DNA of 34,451 nt from Flavobacteriaceae bacterium CP2B (GCA_001683825.1 LXTR01000035.1:1-34451); one strand, 5' to 3'; numbered from the stretch's first letter, positions 24,453 to 32,636 are shown. The notes: generated from the letters alone by a model not told the origin. Translations and numbers: made by a program.

Positions 24453-25043
24453 CTATGCGTTTTTATCGTGGCCGGGTTCATATAGCGTTGATCCGGGGAA
24501 GTTGCTTCTAGCAAAAATGCCTGCCGGAAGCCCTTCCCATTCCAGGATTTCCTCAATGGGCACGTGGTCGCCAAAATCTTTGCCGTAGTAGGCCTTAAAG
24601 ATCCTTTGATTTTCATCAATAAGGAAATCAGCGGGCATCAGGGGCCTGTCCTTCACAGATTTCATATTGAAAAACCCGCTGAACAGCACCCTAGGCATCT
24701 TTACCGGTTGCAGCATCGTCGCAATCATACCGGAGGACGATTCCTGGATCCTGTATTTTTGGCAGACTTCCATTTCCGGATTGGCAATCATAGGAAAGGG
24801 GGCATCCTGTTTTCCCGCATAGGCTTGTATAGCCGCCTTTTCGGCCGCGAAGAGGGTGATGATATGTATATCCTTGTCTTCAAATTCCGGATAGCGCTTT
24901 ATGAGTTGGTGGACCCGCACATTGCATAAGGGACAGGCGGCACCCCCGAAAAAGCTCAGGAGTACTTTTTTACCGTAATGGCTGGTTAAATCAACGGAAA
25001 TGCCCAGGTAATCCGTAGCAATGAATCCGATAGCCGCATCATT
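24453..25043 (-). CDS. AhpC/TSA-type peroxiredoxin-like protein, start codon disrupted
   Basis: The frame is open from 25064 to the TAG at 24453 and encodes a thioredoxin-fold peroxiredoxin: IGFIATDYLGISVDL, GKKVLLSFFGGAACPLCNVRVHQLIKRYPEF (Cys-Pro-Leu-Cys active site), DIHIITLFAAEKAAIQAY, FPMIANPE and LPADFLIDENQRIFKAYYGKDFGDH (here MPADFL). Family enzymes reduce peroxides or act as thiol oxidoreductases. No ATG, GTG or TTG occurs in this frame before GTG 24920, which lies after the active site and would make a useless fragment. An ATG-ATG at 25042, two bases beyond the upstream stop, is in another frame; a one-base insertion there would give M-D-A-A-I-G-F and restore the gene. The coordinates given start at that codon boundary. 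Confidence 0.72.
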   Translation of the reverse strand, partial: NDAAIGFIATDYLGISVDLTSHYGKKVLLSFFGGAACPLCNVRVHQLIKRYPEFEDKDIHIITLFAAEKAAIQAYAGKQDAPFPMIANPEMEVCQKYRIQESSSGMIATMLQPVKMPRVLFSGFFNMKSVKDRPLMPADFLIDENQRIFKAYYGKDFGDHVPIEEILEWEGLPAGIFARSNFPGSTLYEPGHDKNA

Positions 25044-25044
25044 T

Positions 25045-25788
25045 TTAGCCGGTCTTCTCGTGGTTTAAGTGTTTATAGCCATGGGTACGTTGCCCCAGGT
25101 CCCAGGTGGCCATTTTACCCTTGTAAAGTTGATATAGTTGGTCGGGCTTCGCCCCGATGCGTTTTTTCCAGTAGATCTGCAGGTACACCCATTGCAGCTT
25201 CCAAACCCCTATTCTCTGGTAGTGCCTGGCGGAGGTGATGAGCCGTTTTTTGATCACCTTAAACCGTACGCTGGCATAGAGGCGCTTGATCAATTCATTG
25301 TCCTCATAAATCAAATAGTCCTCATTGAAACCGCCAAGTTTCCAGAATGTTTCATTGAAGACAAACAAGGACTGGTCGCCCCCCCTGCAACAGATATGGT
25401 TGATGGCGGTGCACCATCCCATAAATCGTAACCACCAATGGTCATAGTCAAATTTTAACATAAAACACCCGGCGGGATGCCCGGCATCGAAGGCAGTTAT
25501 GATGTACCGGTCGAAATACGTGGGCGGAAAGCTGTCGGCATGTAAAAAATAGAGGATCTCCCCTTTCGCGACGCGGGCCCCGGCATTCATTTGTTTGGCC
25601 CTGCCCTTGGGGGAAGAGACCAGCGTAATAGCGGAATCGCACTTCAGCAGGGCCCTGGTATGGTCTGTGCTTCCGCCATCCACGACGATGATCTCCGTCA
25701 CATACCCGGCGGATTGTTCTTTGAGGTAATGGACTAACCGCCCAATATTCTCGGCCTCGTTATAGACCGGGATGATAACACTGATCAT
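25045..25788 (-). CDS. TIGR04283-type family 2 glycosyltransferase (arsenosugar-associated class)
   Basis: 247 residues with the GT-A fold: ISVIIPVYNEAENIGRLV at the start, EIIVVDGGSTDHT (nucleotide-sugar binding), GRAKQMNAGARVAKGEILYFLHADSFPP (DxD-like LHAD), and CCRGGDQSLFVFNETFWKLGGF. The GRAKQMNAGA signature is that of TIGR04283, a transferase often found with radical-SAM and arsenosugar genes. Those partners (ArsS, ArsM) are absent here, so an arsenosugar role is only a family-level idea. It starts 9 bp after the DUF547 gene's stop and is followed at once by the peroxiredoxin. Confidence 0.9.
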   Translation of the reverse strand: MISVIIPVYNEAENIGRLVHYLKEQSAGYVTEIIVVDGGSTDHTRALLKCDSAITLVSSPKGRAKQMNAGARVAKGEILYFLHADSFPPTYFDRYIITAFDAGHPAGCFMLKFDYDHWWLRFMGWCTAINHICCRGGDQSLFVFNETFWKLGGFNEDYLIYEDNELIKRLYASVRFKVIKKRLITSARHYQRIGVWKLQWVYLQIYWKKRIGAKPDQLYQLYKGKMATWDLGQRTHGYKHLNHEKTG

Positions 25789-25797
25789 ACCAACTCG

Positions 25798-26607
25798 CTA
25801 GTCTTTTTCGTTTAAGCCCCAATCGTATTCCCGATACCTGATTTTGGCCCCGGGAGCTATATTCACGCCGGAATACCGGTTGATAAATTGTACCAGGTCT
25901 CCCTCCGGGAAATCGTTTTTGTACCACTTGAATATTTTTGAAAGAACTACCCGTTCCCGGGTAAGGGTATTGTTATCGGAATTGACAAAGCCAGCGGTAA
26001 CCCTTTCCAACTGCGCTTCCAATCGTGCGGGTTCAAAGGCCTCGTTCAATAAAACCGGGCAGGAGGCGGAGGCACAATTGATGGCAAAATGGATCCGGGG
26101 TTCATCCATTTTTCTCAGGATACTGTGTTCCAACCCCCCCAGGGATATGGCAACATCCCCGATTTTCACCACATCTTTGGTCCAGGCCCCCGGGATGTCC
26201 TTAATGCTTTTTACGGGATAGTGTTTTAGAATTAGGTACACGGTATGGGCATTGTACAGGTTGATGTAGTACGCCAGTTGCTCCTGCACCGCCCATTGGC
26301 TCATTGGGGCTTGCTTTGAAAGGGAACCCAGGTAGTCTTCCAATTGGCCTTTGTCCTGCAGGAAGCCTTTATAATCTACGCTGCCATCGGGGGAAACGTG
26401 TTTTTTTAGCAACTGCGTCCATAGGGAATGATCTACCGCATGCGACGAACCCATAGCCAAGGCTAGTGAATTACCCGTAACCTTTTTGGCGGGCAGCCCT
26501 TTACCGTTGAGTCCTGCCATGGATAACAGGCCAAAGCGGTGATTCGCGTAAAACAAGGTTGCCATGAAGATGATCGTCGTGATTAAAATAGTGGACTTTT
26601 TTATCAA
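25798..26607 (-). CDS. DUF547-domain protein, membrane-anchored or exported
   Basis: 269 residues from a TTG start (TTGATAAAAAAG), with an N-terminal hydrophobic segment (ILITTIIFMATLFYA) as anchor or signal. The DUF547 core is plain: LLKKHVSPDGSVDYKGFL, EQLAYYINLYNAHTVYLILKHYPVKSIKDI, LSLGGLEHSILRKM, and HFAINCASASCPVLLNEAF. DUF547 is widespread in Bacteroidota with no established reaction; the conserved CASASCP and YINLYNAH motifs suggest a papain-like fold. It heads the operon with the TIGR04283 glycosyltransferase and the peroxiredoxin. Confidence 0.9.
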   Translation of the reverse strand: MIKKSTILITTIIFMATLFYANHRFGLLSMAGLNGKGLPAKKVTGNSLALAMGSSHAVDHSLWTQLLKKHVSPDGSVDYKGFLQDKGQLEDYLGSLSKQAPMSQWAVQEQLAYYINLYNAHTVYLILKHYPVKSIKDIPGAWTKDVVKIGDVAISLGGLEHSILRKMDEPRIHFAINCASASCPVLLNEAFEPARLEAQLERVTAGFVNSDNNTLTRERVVLSKIFKWYKNDFPEGDLVQFINRYSGVNIAPGAKIRYREYDWGLNEKD

Positions 26608-26892
26608 TGATATGCTTTTTGATGTACGATATACATTCCTGCAATAAAAATTCGACGAAAAATGAAAACCTGACAGTGGGGACGGGTTTTTAACGTTTTA
26701 CCGGGCTACAAATTGGCCATGGGTACACCATTGGTGGCCTGCTATCGTGAGCCCCGGGGCATTTTCCACTGGAAAACGGAAACCATGGCACTTTTATAGA
26801 AGAACGTTAATTGGGGTCCTGCTTGCGTTAAAGCTTGTCATGATTGGCATATATGGCGACTATTAGGAAGAACGATTAAACAACAGTTACTT

Positions 26893-27468
26893 ATGTCGAA
26901 AAACACATTTCATATTGGCTTACAGCCCGTAGCGCTCGAGAATGCCGACGAACAACAGAAGCCCATTTTGGAAAATGCCAAAAAAGCGGTTGGATTCATT
27001 CCCAACATGTATAAGAACATGGTAAACCTTCCGGGCTTGCAGGACACCTACGCCACCGGTTACGAGCATTTCAGGCGTGGCAGTGGGTTTACCCCGGCAG
27101 AGCAGGAAGTGGTCTTCCTTACGTCCAGTGTCGAAAACGGTTGTGGGTACTGTACCGCTGCCCATAGCTATTTGGCCGATACGGTGAGCAAGACCCCGGT
27201 GGAAGTCACCAACGCGATTCGCGAGGGCCGCGATATTGCCGATCCAAAATTAAAGGCCCTTGTTGCATTTACCAAAACCATGCACGAAACCAGGGGCAAT
27301 CCATCACCAGAGGAAGCACAGGCATTCCTGGACGCCGGGTATACGGAAAAGCATATTTTGGGGATCATCCTTGCGATGGCCGTCAAGACCATCAGCAATT
27401 ATTCCAACCACATTTTTCACACCGAAGTCGATCCGGTATTTAGTGGACGGAAAGTTGAGAAGGCATAA
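26893..27468 (+). CDS. AhpD/carboxymuconolactone-decarboxylase-family protein
   Basis: 191 residues. The AhpD-type active site is Glu81, Cys84, Cys87 and His91 in SSVENGCGYCTAAHSYLAD, with the four conserved residues in the right spacing for a peroxidase/thiol-reductase relay. Flanking segments such as GFIPNMYKNMVNLPGLQDTY and the closing NYSNHIFHTEVDPVFSGRKV belong to the same family. It probably detoxifies peroxides or alkyl hydroperoxides. A strong hairpin terminator follows at once, so it is transcribed alone. Confidence 0.93.
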   Translation: MSKNTFHIGLQPVALENADEQQKPILENAKKAVGFIPNMYKNMVNLPGLQDTYATGYEHFRRGSGFTPAEQEVVFLTSSVENGCGYCTAAHSYLADTVSKTPVEVTNAIREGRDIADPKLKALVAFTKTMHETRGNPSPEEAQAFLDAGYTEKHILGIILAMAVKTISNYSNHIFHTEVDPVFSGRKVEKA

Positions 27469-27474
27469 TCTAGC

Positions 27475-27507
27475 AAAGGGGGAAGGTTTATACTTCCCCT
27501 TTTTTTA
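27475..27507 (+). terminator. Rho-independent terminator
   Basis: AAAGGGGGAAG (27475-27485) pairs with CTTCCCCTTT (27493-27503, one G-T wobble) around a 7-nt loop (27486-27492), followed by a T-run. It begins 7 nt after the stop of the AhpD-like gene. Confidence 0.85.
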
Positions 27508-27534
27508 TCTTCTGTCCTATTATATGCAACAGGG

Positions 27535-28494
27535 ATGAATTATTTCTCAAACAAAGGTCTAACAGCCTCTTCATTATTGGCGGCAATCCTTTTACTGGCC
27601 CAATTGGTTAGCGCCCAGGAAAATAAGGGGTTCCGACTAAACAATGCCCAGGTTCCCTTGGAAGAAATCAGGGACGGGGGACCGCCTAAAGATGGGATTC
27701 CGGCCATAGACCACCCGCAATTCCTGAAGGCTTCTGAATCCAAATTAGATGACCAAAGCAGGGTATTGGGAGTCTGTTATAAAGGTATCGCAAAGGCCTA
27801 CCCCATCGGCATCCTGAACTACCACGAGATCGTCAATGATTTTTTCGGTCCAGATCCGGTGGTGATCACTTACTGCCCTTTATGCGGGAGCGGAATAGCC
27901 TTTGACGCCAGGATCGGTGGCAGCGACATGACCTTTGGTGTTTCAGGGCTGCTATACAACAGCGATGTGCTCCTGTACGACCGGCAGACAGCATCCTTGT
28001 GGTCCCAGTTGCTGGCAAAGAGCATTTCGGGGCCCCTGGCCGGAGAACCCCTGACCATGATACCCACCGAAAATACCAGTTGGGGAACCTGGAAGGAAGT
28101 TTATCCCGGGACATTGGTTCTTTCGGAAGCAACCGGTTATGAAAGGGAATATGGCAAAAACCCCTATCCCGGCTATGAGGATTCCCGAGCCATCTATTTC
28201 CCCGTAAGCAATCAAAGCGGGCTTTTCCACCCCAAGGAGACTATCATCGGACTTGAACTCGATGGTCGGTTCAAAGCCTATCCCTTCTCAGAACTCAAGA
28301 AAGCTGCTGGGAAGGAGATTGTCGACCAGTTCCAAGGCCGGTACTTGCGCATCCTTTATAACATGAGGGACCAAAGCGCCCGGATCCTGGACCAGGCTGG
28401 GGACCCTGTTACGGCCATCACCAATTATTGGTTTGCCTGGTACGCTTTTCACCCGGAGACGGAGGTATACCGGCACCCTCAAAAAAACCCCTGA
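27535..28494 (+). CDS. Exported DUF3179-domain protein
   Basis: 319 residues with signal peptide MNYFSNKGLTASSLLAAILLLAQLVSAQ. DUF3179 motifs are VCYKGIAKAYPIGILNYHEIVNDFFG, YCPLCGSGIAFDARIGG (with Cys-Pro-Leu-Cys), FGVSGLLYNSDVLLYDRQTASLWSQL, LVLSEATGYEREYGKNPYPGYE and the final WFAWYAFHPETEVYR. The reaction is not established. The CPLC pair suggests metal or redox chemistry. It lies 28 bp beyond the terminator of the preceding gene. Confidence 0.93.
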   Translation: MNYFSNKGLTASSLLAAILLLAQLVSAQENKGFRLNNAQVPLEEIRDGGPPKDGIPAIDHPQFLKASESKLDDQSRVLGVCYKGIAKAYPIGILNYHEIVNDFFGPDPVVITYCPLCGSGIAFDARIGGSDMTFGVSGLLYNSDVLLYDRQTASLWSQLLAKSISGPLAGEPLTMIPTENTSWGTWKEVYPGTLVLSEATGYEREYGKNPYPGYEDSRAIYFPVSNQSGLFHPKETIIGLELDGRFKAYPFSELKKAAGKEIVDQFQGRYLRILYNMRDQSARILDQAGDPVTAITNYWFAWYAFHPETEVYRHPQKNP

Positions 28495-28879
28495 ACTTTT
28501 TCAGTAGAGGTGTCAGGATAGCCTCCCGGGCCGTCTGTTCGCAAAGAAGGAACATAAAATAACAGGGGGACATACTCATAAAGCCCCTTTGAACCGTCGT
28601 TTTTTTTGATAGGTGAAAAGTCCTGAAGGCCTGGGATATCGAAGCGAACGTAAAAATCATTCGATATCCCACTTTTAGGCACTAAAAAAGCCCTCCACGC
28701 TACCCCCAAAATACCCCTCATTGCCCCGGCCCCGGGACGAAATATTTTGATTCGGTGACATATTTCAATTATTGATTTTACCTTAGGAGTTTTGTAAGGC
28801 CATCGCTGCACCGGCTTATATTTTCAAGTAATACAGCCGCAGCGGAGGCGTATCCGGGACGAATCAAACAGGAATTCAT
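28495..28879. other. Intergenic region with a long inverted repeat, no gene supported
   Basis: 385 bp. GGGATATCGAA (28633-28643) and TTCGATATCCC (28660-28670) are exact complements over 11 bp with a 16-nt loop. Low-complexity, unmotivated ORFs on the minus strand here (up to 110 codons) show no family features. A weak promoter element TATATTTT lies near 28821, upstream of the SnoaL-like gene. Confidence 0.45.
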
Positions 28880-29332
28880 ATGAAAAACGTAACATGGGCA
28901 ATGTTCCTCATGGTGTTCACCTTACCCCTTTTTGGTCAAAATCCACTTACCTCAAAGGACGAAGGCCTGATAAAAAAGGCATTGTTCAAGCAGCAGGAAG
29001 ACTGGAATAGGGGTGATATCGATGCCTTTATGGAGGGCTATCTCGAATCGGACAACATTGTCTTTAACGGGGCGTCAGGGCCACAATACGGATGGCGGGA
29101 GATTAAAGAAAGATATTTGAGTACCTACCCGGACCGGGCTGCCATGGGAAGCCTGACATTTGGGATTTCACGATTGTATGGCATTGAAAAATCCATCGCG
29201 ATTTTAGTGGGAAGTTTCCACCTTCAAAGGGAGGTGGGGGACCTGGAAGGCTTCTTCACCCTGGTTTGGAAAAAGGTGGATGGCACCTGGTATGTACTGA
29301 GCGACCATACGTCTGTTAAGGCAGGCGAATAG
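28880..29332 (+). CDS. Exported SnoaL/DUF4440-like (NTF2-fold) protein
   Basis: 150 residues with signal peptide MKNVTWAMFLMVFTLPLFGQ. The mature part has the NTF2-like pattern: DEGLIKKALFKQQEDWNRGDIDAFMEGYLESDNIVFNGASG (helix-turn-helix into strand), YGWREIKERYLSTYPDRAAMGSLTFGI, then VGSFHLQREVGDLEGFFTLVWKKVDGTWYVLSDHTS. Such domains are small binding or isomerase folds. The ligand is unknown. It is a single gene. Confidence 0.88.
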   Translation: MKNVTWAMFLMVFTLPLFGQNPLTSKDEGLIKKALFKQQEDWNRGDIDAFMEGYLESDNIVFNGASGPQYGWREIKERYLSTYPDRAAMGSLTFGISRLYGIEKSIAILVGSFHLQREVGDLEGFFTLVWKKVDGTWYVLSDHTSVKAGE

Positions 29333-29450
29333 CACGGCTTCGGGGAGTTGTTCTCTTTTTTGTGGCACCTTTGCAAGCGCATGGCAAGGAAGTGTCTGCT
29401 AAGGCCCGGGCATCGCAAGCTGGATTACCTGCAACAGGTTGCTTATATGG

Positions 29451-29869
29451 GGGGCTAAATGCCCCCTCCCCGCAAAGGCAAGTTACCCCGTTTTCCTGCA
29501 AAGTCCTTGCATAGGGAGAACTACATCCATTGCAGGCGGCTATGGGGGTATTGGCAATGGGCTGGAGCGCCCGGGAACGAACACCCTGTACCCACCAGCC
29601 CTGTGGCAGAACCGATAGATTGGGGTGGGGCTAAATGCCCCCTCCCCGCAAAGGCAAGTTACCCCGTTTTCCTGCAAAGTCCTTGCATAGGGAGAACTAC
29701 ATCCATTGCAGGCGGCTATGGGGGTATTGGCAATGGGCTGGAGCGCCCGGGAACGAACACCCTGTACCCACCAGCCCTGTGGCAGAACCGATAGATTGGG
29801 GTGGGGCTAAACGCCCCCTCCCCGCAAAGGCAAGTTACCCCGTTTTCCTGCAAAGTCCTTGCATAGGGA
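29451..29869. repeat. 176-bp tandem repeat, 2.4 copies
   Basis: Unit starts GGGGCTAAATGCCCCC at 29451, again at 29627 and at 29803 (as GGGGCTAAACGCCCCC), so the period is 176 bp. The third copy ends near 29869, where the sequence departs at base 29870. Copies are almost identical. Each unit opens with a GGGGC/GCCCC hairpin. Because 176 is not a multiple of 3, the reading frame changes each copy, which argues against a protein repeat. The rest of the 29333-29905 gap (573 bp) shows no gene. Confidence 0.85.
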
Positions 29870-29905
29870 TAAATCTATGGCGGTCCTTTTCCGTTGTTTA
29901 GCGGA

Positions 29906-30550
29906 TCACTCGTTTAACTGCTCCATATCGGCAATGGTTTCCCGCAGTTTTTTAAAGGTTCGTCCATAGATGAGGCCCACATCCCACTTGTAGATCCTGC
30001 CGGAGAAATAAGCGATCAATACGGTAATGCCCCCCACGGCTATCAGGCCAATCAGAGGAAGGCCGCCGACAAATAGTAGGTCCGGGAAGGTTTCCGTCAG
30101 TTTGCCGGTAAGGATAGCCTCGTTGTTTCCGGCGTACCAGATAGTACTCATGGACGTTAGGAATATGAGCGGGTAAAAAAACCGGATAACGATCATGTTT
30201 TTCGCCAAGGCTTCCCTGAGGGTCTGATCAAACAGCCTTAAATACTGGTAGCTGCCCAAGCCCGGATTTACCGTATGTACCCGCCTCATTTGCCGGGTGC
30301 TGTACCAGGCCAGTCCCAGGAGTAATGCCGCTGCGATGGCCCCCTGCCAGGCAGCCTCAATAAACATATGGACGATCAATATTACGATTGCCATTACAAC
30401 GGTAGCAACCAGGTTGTTTTTAAACTTCCTTTTGACTTTGTCGACCAGCTGTTGTGATTCCTGATCGTAGAAGTTGCCCAACCGGGGAACTTCTTTCAGG
30501 TCCCTTTCCGAGAACGCTTCTTTCCAAATGGTCTCAATGGGTTTTTCCAT
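29906..30550 (-). CDS. Membrane protein paired with an ECF sigma factor
   Basis: 214 residues, overlapping the sigma factor gene by 17 bp. The N-terminal ~45 residues are soluble (METIWKEAFSERD-like, then SQQLVDKVKRKFKNN), followed by two adjacent hydrophobic segments (48-69, 70-84) and two more (~122-143, ~160-182). The C-terminus is charged. The arrangement, a sigma factor followed by a membrane protein with a cytosolic N-terminal domain, suggests an anti-sigma-like regulator. No known anti-sigma domain was recognised. Confidence 0.8.
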   Translation of the reverse strand: MEKPIETIWKEAFSERDLKEVPRLGNFYDQESQQLVDKVKRKFKNNLVATVVMAIVILIVHMFIEAAWQGAIAAALLLGLAWYSTRQMRRVHTVNPGLGSYQYLRLFDQTLREALAKNMIVIRFFYPLIFLTSMSTIWYAGNNEAILTGKLTETFPDLLFVGGLPLIGLIAVGGITVLIAYFSGRIYKWDVGLIYGRTFKKLRETIADMEQLNE

Positions 30551-31025
30551 CTAAAATCTTTTTTAACCGTTCTTTGATTCTTTTGACGCGAACCCCGATA
30601 TTATTCGGGTTGGTCCCCAGGATATCCGCTATTTCCTGATAGGACCTTTCTTCCAGGAATAATAGGATCACCGCCCTGTCCACCTCCGATAATCGCTTTA
30701 TGGCATCGTATAATTGGTTGATTTCTTCGTTCTCAAAGGCGCGGTTGCCAACCACCGCCTTATGGGAGGCTGCTTTGAAATCGGTGTATTCCTGCTTCCT
30801 TTTTCTTTTTTTGAGTAGCGTAAGGCATACATTCAGTGAAATCCGATATACCCAGGTGGACCATTTGGATTGTTCCTGAAAGTTGTCTTTGCTACGCCAT
30901 ATTTGCAGGCACACTTCCTGGTAGTAATCTTCAAAATCCTCCTGTGTATCGGTGTATGCCCTGCATATCTTGATGATGATCGGTGCATAAGGGAGAATGG
31001 CGGTTTGGTAAAAATCCGTACTCAT
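30534..31025 (-). CDS. ECF-type RNA polymerase sigma factor
   Basis: 163 residues. Region 2 is seen in CRAYTDTQEDFEDYYQEVCLQIWRSKDNF and WSTWVYRISLNVCLTLLKKRKR. Region 4 is the helix-turn-helix segment AVILLFLEERSYQEIADILGTNPNNIGVRVKRIKERLKKIL. The short linker region and total length are normal for ECF group sigma factors. It starts the pair with the overlapping membrane-protein gene. Confidence 0.95.
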   Translation of the reverse strand: MSTDFYQTAILPYAPIIIKICRAYTDTQEDFEDYYQEVCLQIWRSKDNFQEQSKWSTWVYRISLNVCLTLLKKRKRKQEYTDFKAASHKAVVGNRAFENEEINQLYDAIKRLSEVDRAVILLFLEERSYQEIADILGTNPNNIGVRVKRIKERLKKILDGKTH

Positions 31026-31102
31026 GCTACCCGTTTCAAGTTGAGGTCTTCGATGGCCATCGTGGCGTATTTGGCTCCCATGGTCCTAAAAATAGGATAT
31101 AA

Positions 31103-31975
31103 TTAACGGTGATTGCCAGAATGCCTGCCTTTTCCCGTTGACGAATACCGAATCTGGTGTATAAGTAAGAGCCCGAGCAGGAGCAGGGTGGTGCTCATCA
31201 TGATGGGGCGATAGGCATACAAATCAAAACGGAACAATAACATTTTCCCGAAGTAATACAGGCTAATTCCAATGCTGATATAGACAAAGAAGGGGGCTGT
31301 TTTCATCAGGCTATCCAACTGCAATTGCTTTTGCTCTCCGCTGCTCTGCCTTGCCTTACGCAGGCTTTTCGCTACCGTAATTGCCAGGTAGGTGTTGACG
31401 CCCAGGAAAATGGCCAGTTGCAAGAGCCGGGTATTCCAGCTCCCGTCCCAAAGCAATAAGGTAACGGTCATATAGGAAACAAATAAAAAGCCGGCTATAC
31501 CCAATGCAAACGGATGAATGATATGGGAGAGGGAAAAGGCATCCTGGGGCCTGGGCACCTGTACATTGGGACGATTAAATGCCCGTTTAAAGATAAGGAT
31601 AGGGGATACCTGTAAAAGAAAATATATGCCTATGGCCAGCAAGGTGGGCACTATGGCCCGAAACACCGGATGATAGGAAAGCAATGCCAGTACCAGGAAC
31701 CCGGTTAAAACAACCAGGTGGTTTAACAGGGTATACCTGCCAAGCGTCGATTTGTTTGTTGCGCCTTTTGGCACGCCGCTGGAGGCAGTCCTGGACAGGA
31801 ATCGGGGAAGGAAGAAGGAAAGGCCAAATACCTGGGCCAGGAAGGCCATTTTAAAAATGAGGCTTACGGTCGTACTTTCTACTTCCGCCATGGCATTCAA
31901 CGGTCCCATACCAGCCTGGCTTGCGGCTGATGCCTGGGTTAGTGCTACAAAGAAGAGCGTGCTGATGGTGTTCAT
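31103..31975 (-). CDS. Polytopic membrane protein, unknown function
   Basis: 290 residues with about seven or eight hydrophobic segments (for example VSLIFKMAFLAQVFGLSFFL, HLVVLTGFLVLALLSY, IVPTLLAIGIYFLLQV, ALGIAGFLFVSYMTVTLLLW, LAIFLGVNTYLAI, FFVYISIGISLYYFG, LLLLGLLLIHQIRY) and a charged C-terminus. No catalytic or family motif was recognised. It lies 77 bp upstream of the sigma factor on the same strand, so a link in stress signalling is possible but unproven. Confidence 0.8.
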   Translation of the reverse strand: MNTISTLFFVALTQASAASQAGMGPLNAMAEVESTTVSLIFKMAFLAQVFGLSFFLPRFLSRTASSGVPKGATNKSTLGRYTLLNHLVVLTGFLVLALLSYHPVFRAIVPTLLAIGIYFLLQVSPILIFKRAFNRPNVQVPRPQDAFSLSHIIHPFALGIAGFLFVSYMTVTLLLWDGSWNTRLLQLAIFLGVNTYLAITVAKSLRKARQSSGEQKQLQLDSLMKTAPFFVYISIGISLYYFGKMLLFRFDLYAYRPIMMSTTLLLLGLLLIHQIRYSSTGKGRHSGNHR

Positions 31976-32167
31976 GTTACTACTGCTTTTTCCTGTTTAG
32001 TGGCTGGTGTGTGGAAATATTACACCCGAGGGGCATTTTTTTTGTAGGAAGTGGTTTTTAAACTATGTGAAGTTACATTCGGTACAATGTATTCTTGGCC
32101 TTAGGTATTGAAAGTTTTTAAACCATAGGTCAATACCTAACTTTGGAAATCCAATAATTTCATCTAG
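31976..32167. other. AT-rich spacer without a gene
   Basis: 192 bp upstream of the regulator remnant and downstream of (divergent from) the membrane-protein gene. It is notably AT-rich and contains no credible ORF. It marks the left edge of the base-composition change. Confidence 0.5.
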
Positions 32168-32505
32168 AAAAAAGCATATACATATAGCCTTATTATTAAT
32201 AATGTAAGCAGGTTTATTGATTTAACCGAGCTTGAAAAGCGGAAATACCTTTCATTGCTAACTACCTTAGAAGTGAAGCAGAAAGACGTTCTGATGCAAG
32301 CTGGTGAAAGAACCAGATAGGAGTATTTCATAGTTCAGGGATGCCTTAAAGTTTATACTTTGGATTTGGAAGGCGTACCGCATATTTCAATGTTTGCAAT
32401 TGAGGATTTCTGGACAGGTGACATGGCAAGTTTTAGGACTAAGGAGCCTTCTAACTGCTATATAAAAGCGATAGAAGACTCAGAAATTTTAGCAATTTCC
32501 AGTAG
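32168..32505 (+). pseudogene. Decayed Crp/Fnr-family regulator, N-terminal part only
   Basis: In one frame the DNA encodes a Crp-like cyclic-nucleotide-binding domain: LTELEKRKYLSLLTTLEV, KQKDVLMQAGERTR, YFIVQGCLKVYTLDLEGV, ISMFAIEDFWTGDMASF and CYIKAIEDSEILAISS. An in-frame TAG at 32318-32320 breaks it between RTR and EYF, no usable start codon remains at the 5' end (stop TAG at 32165), and the DNA-binding C-terminal half is gone. Homology stops near 32505, where a fragment of another gene begins on the opposite strand. Confidence 0.85.
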
Positions 32506-32636
32506 CCTGGTCTTACCGATCCCATATCTTTTCCATAGCTACTGACGACCATCAACACTTTTTTCTTGATATCAGTGGCTTGAGAAAAAAGCACGAAAGG
32601 TAACAAACAGATGATACTTAAAAGAGCGTTTTTCAT
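32502..32636 (-). pseudogene. Decayed exported DJ-1/PfpI-family gene, 5' part only
   Basis: Minus-strand codons from ATG 32636 give a signal peptide (MKNALLSIICLLPFVLFSQA) followed by DIKKKVLMVVSSYGKDMGSVRPGY, the start of a type-1 glutamine-amidotransferase/DJ-1 domain. After Tyr45 the match ends and the frame runs on into reversed regulator DNA (WKLLKFLSLLSLLYSS) to a stop at 32451. About three quarters of the domain, including the nucleophile region, is missing. Confidence 0.8.

Noticed and set aside
24453-24920. Peroxiredoxin starting at GTG 24920
   Set aside because: This start would lose the CPLC active site and the first strand; the frame is open and conserved further upstream.
28479-28811. 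110-residue minus-strand ORF
   Set aside because: No motif, no signal peptide, and it covers the inverted repeat and the end of the DUF3179 gene.
29459-29901. Long ORFs running through the 176-bp repeats
   Set aside because: The period is not a multiple of 3, the translations are low-complexity and rich in Pro/Cys/Trp with no known domain, and the frame shifts in each copy.
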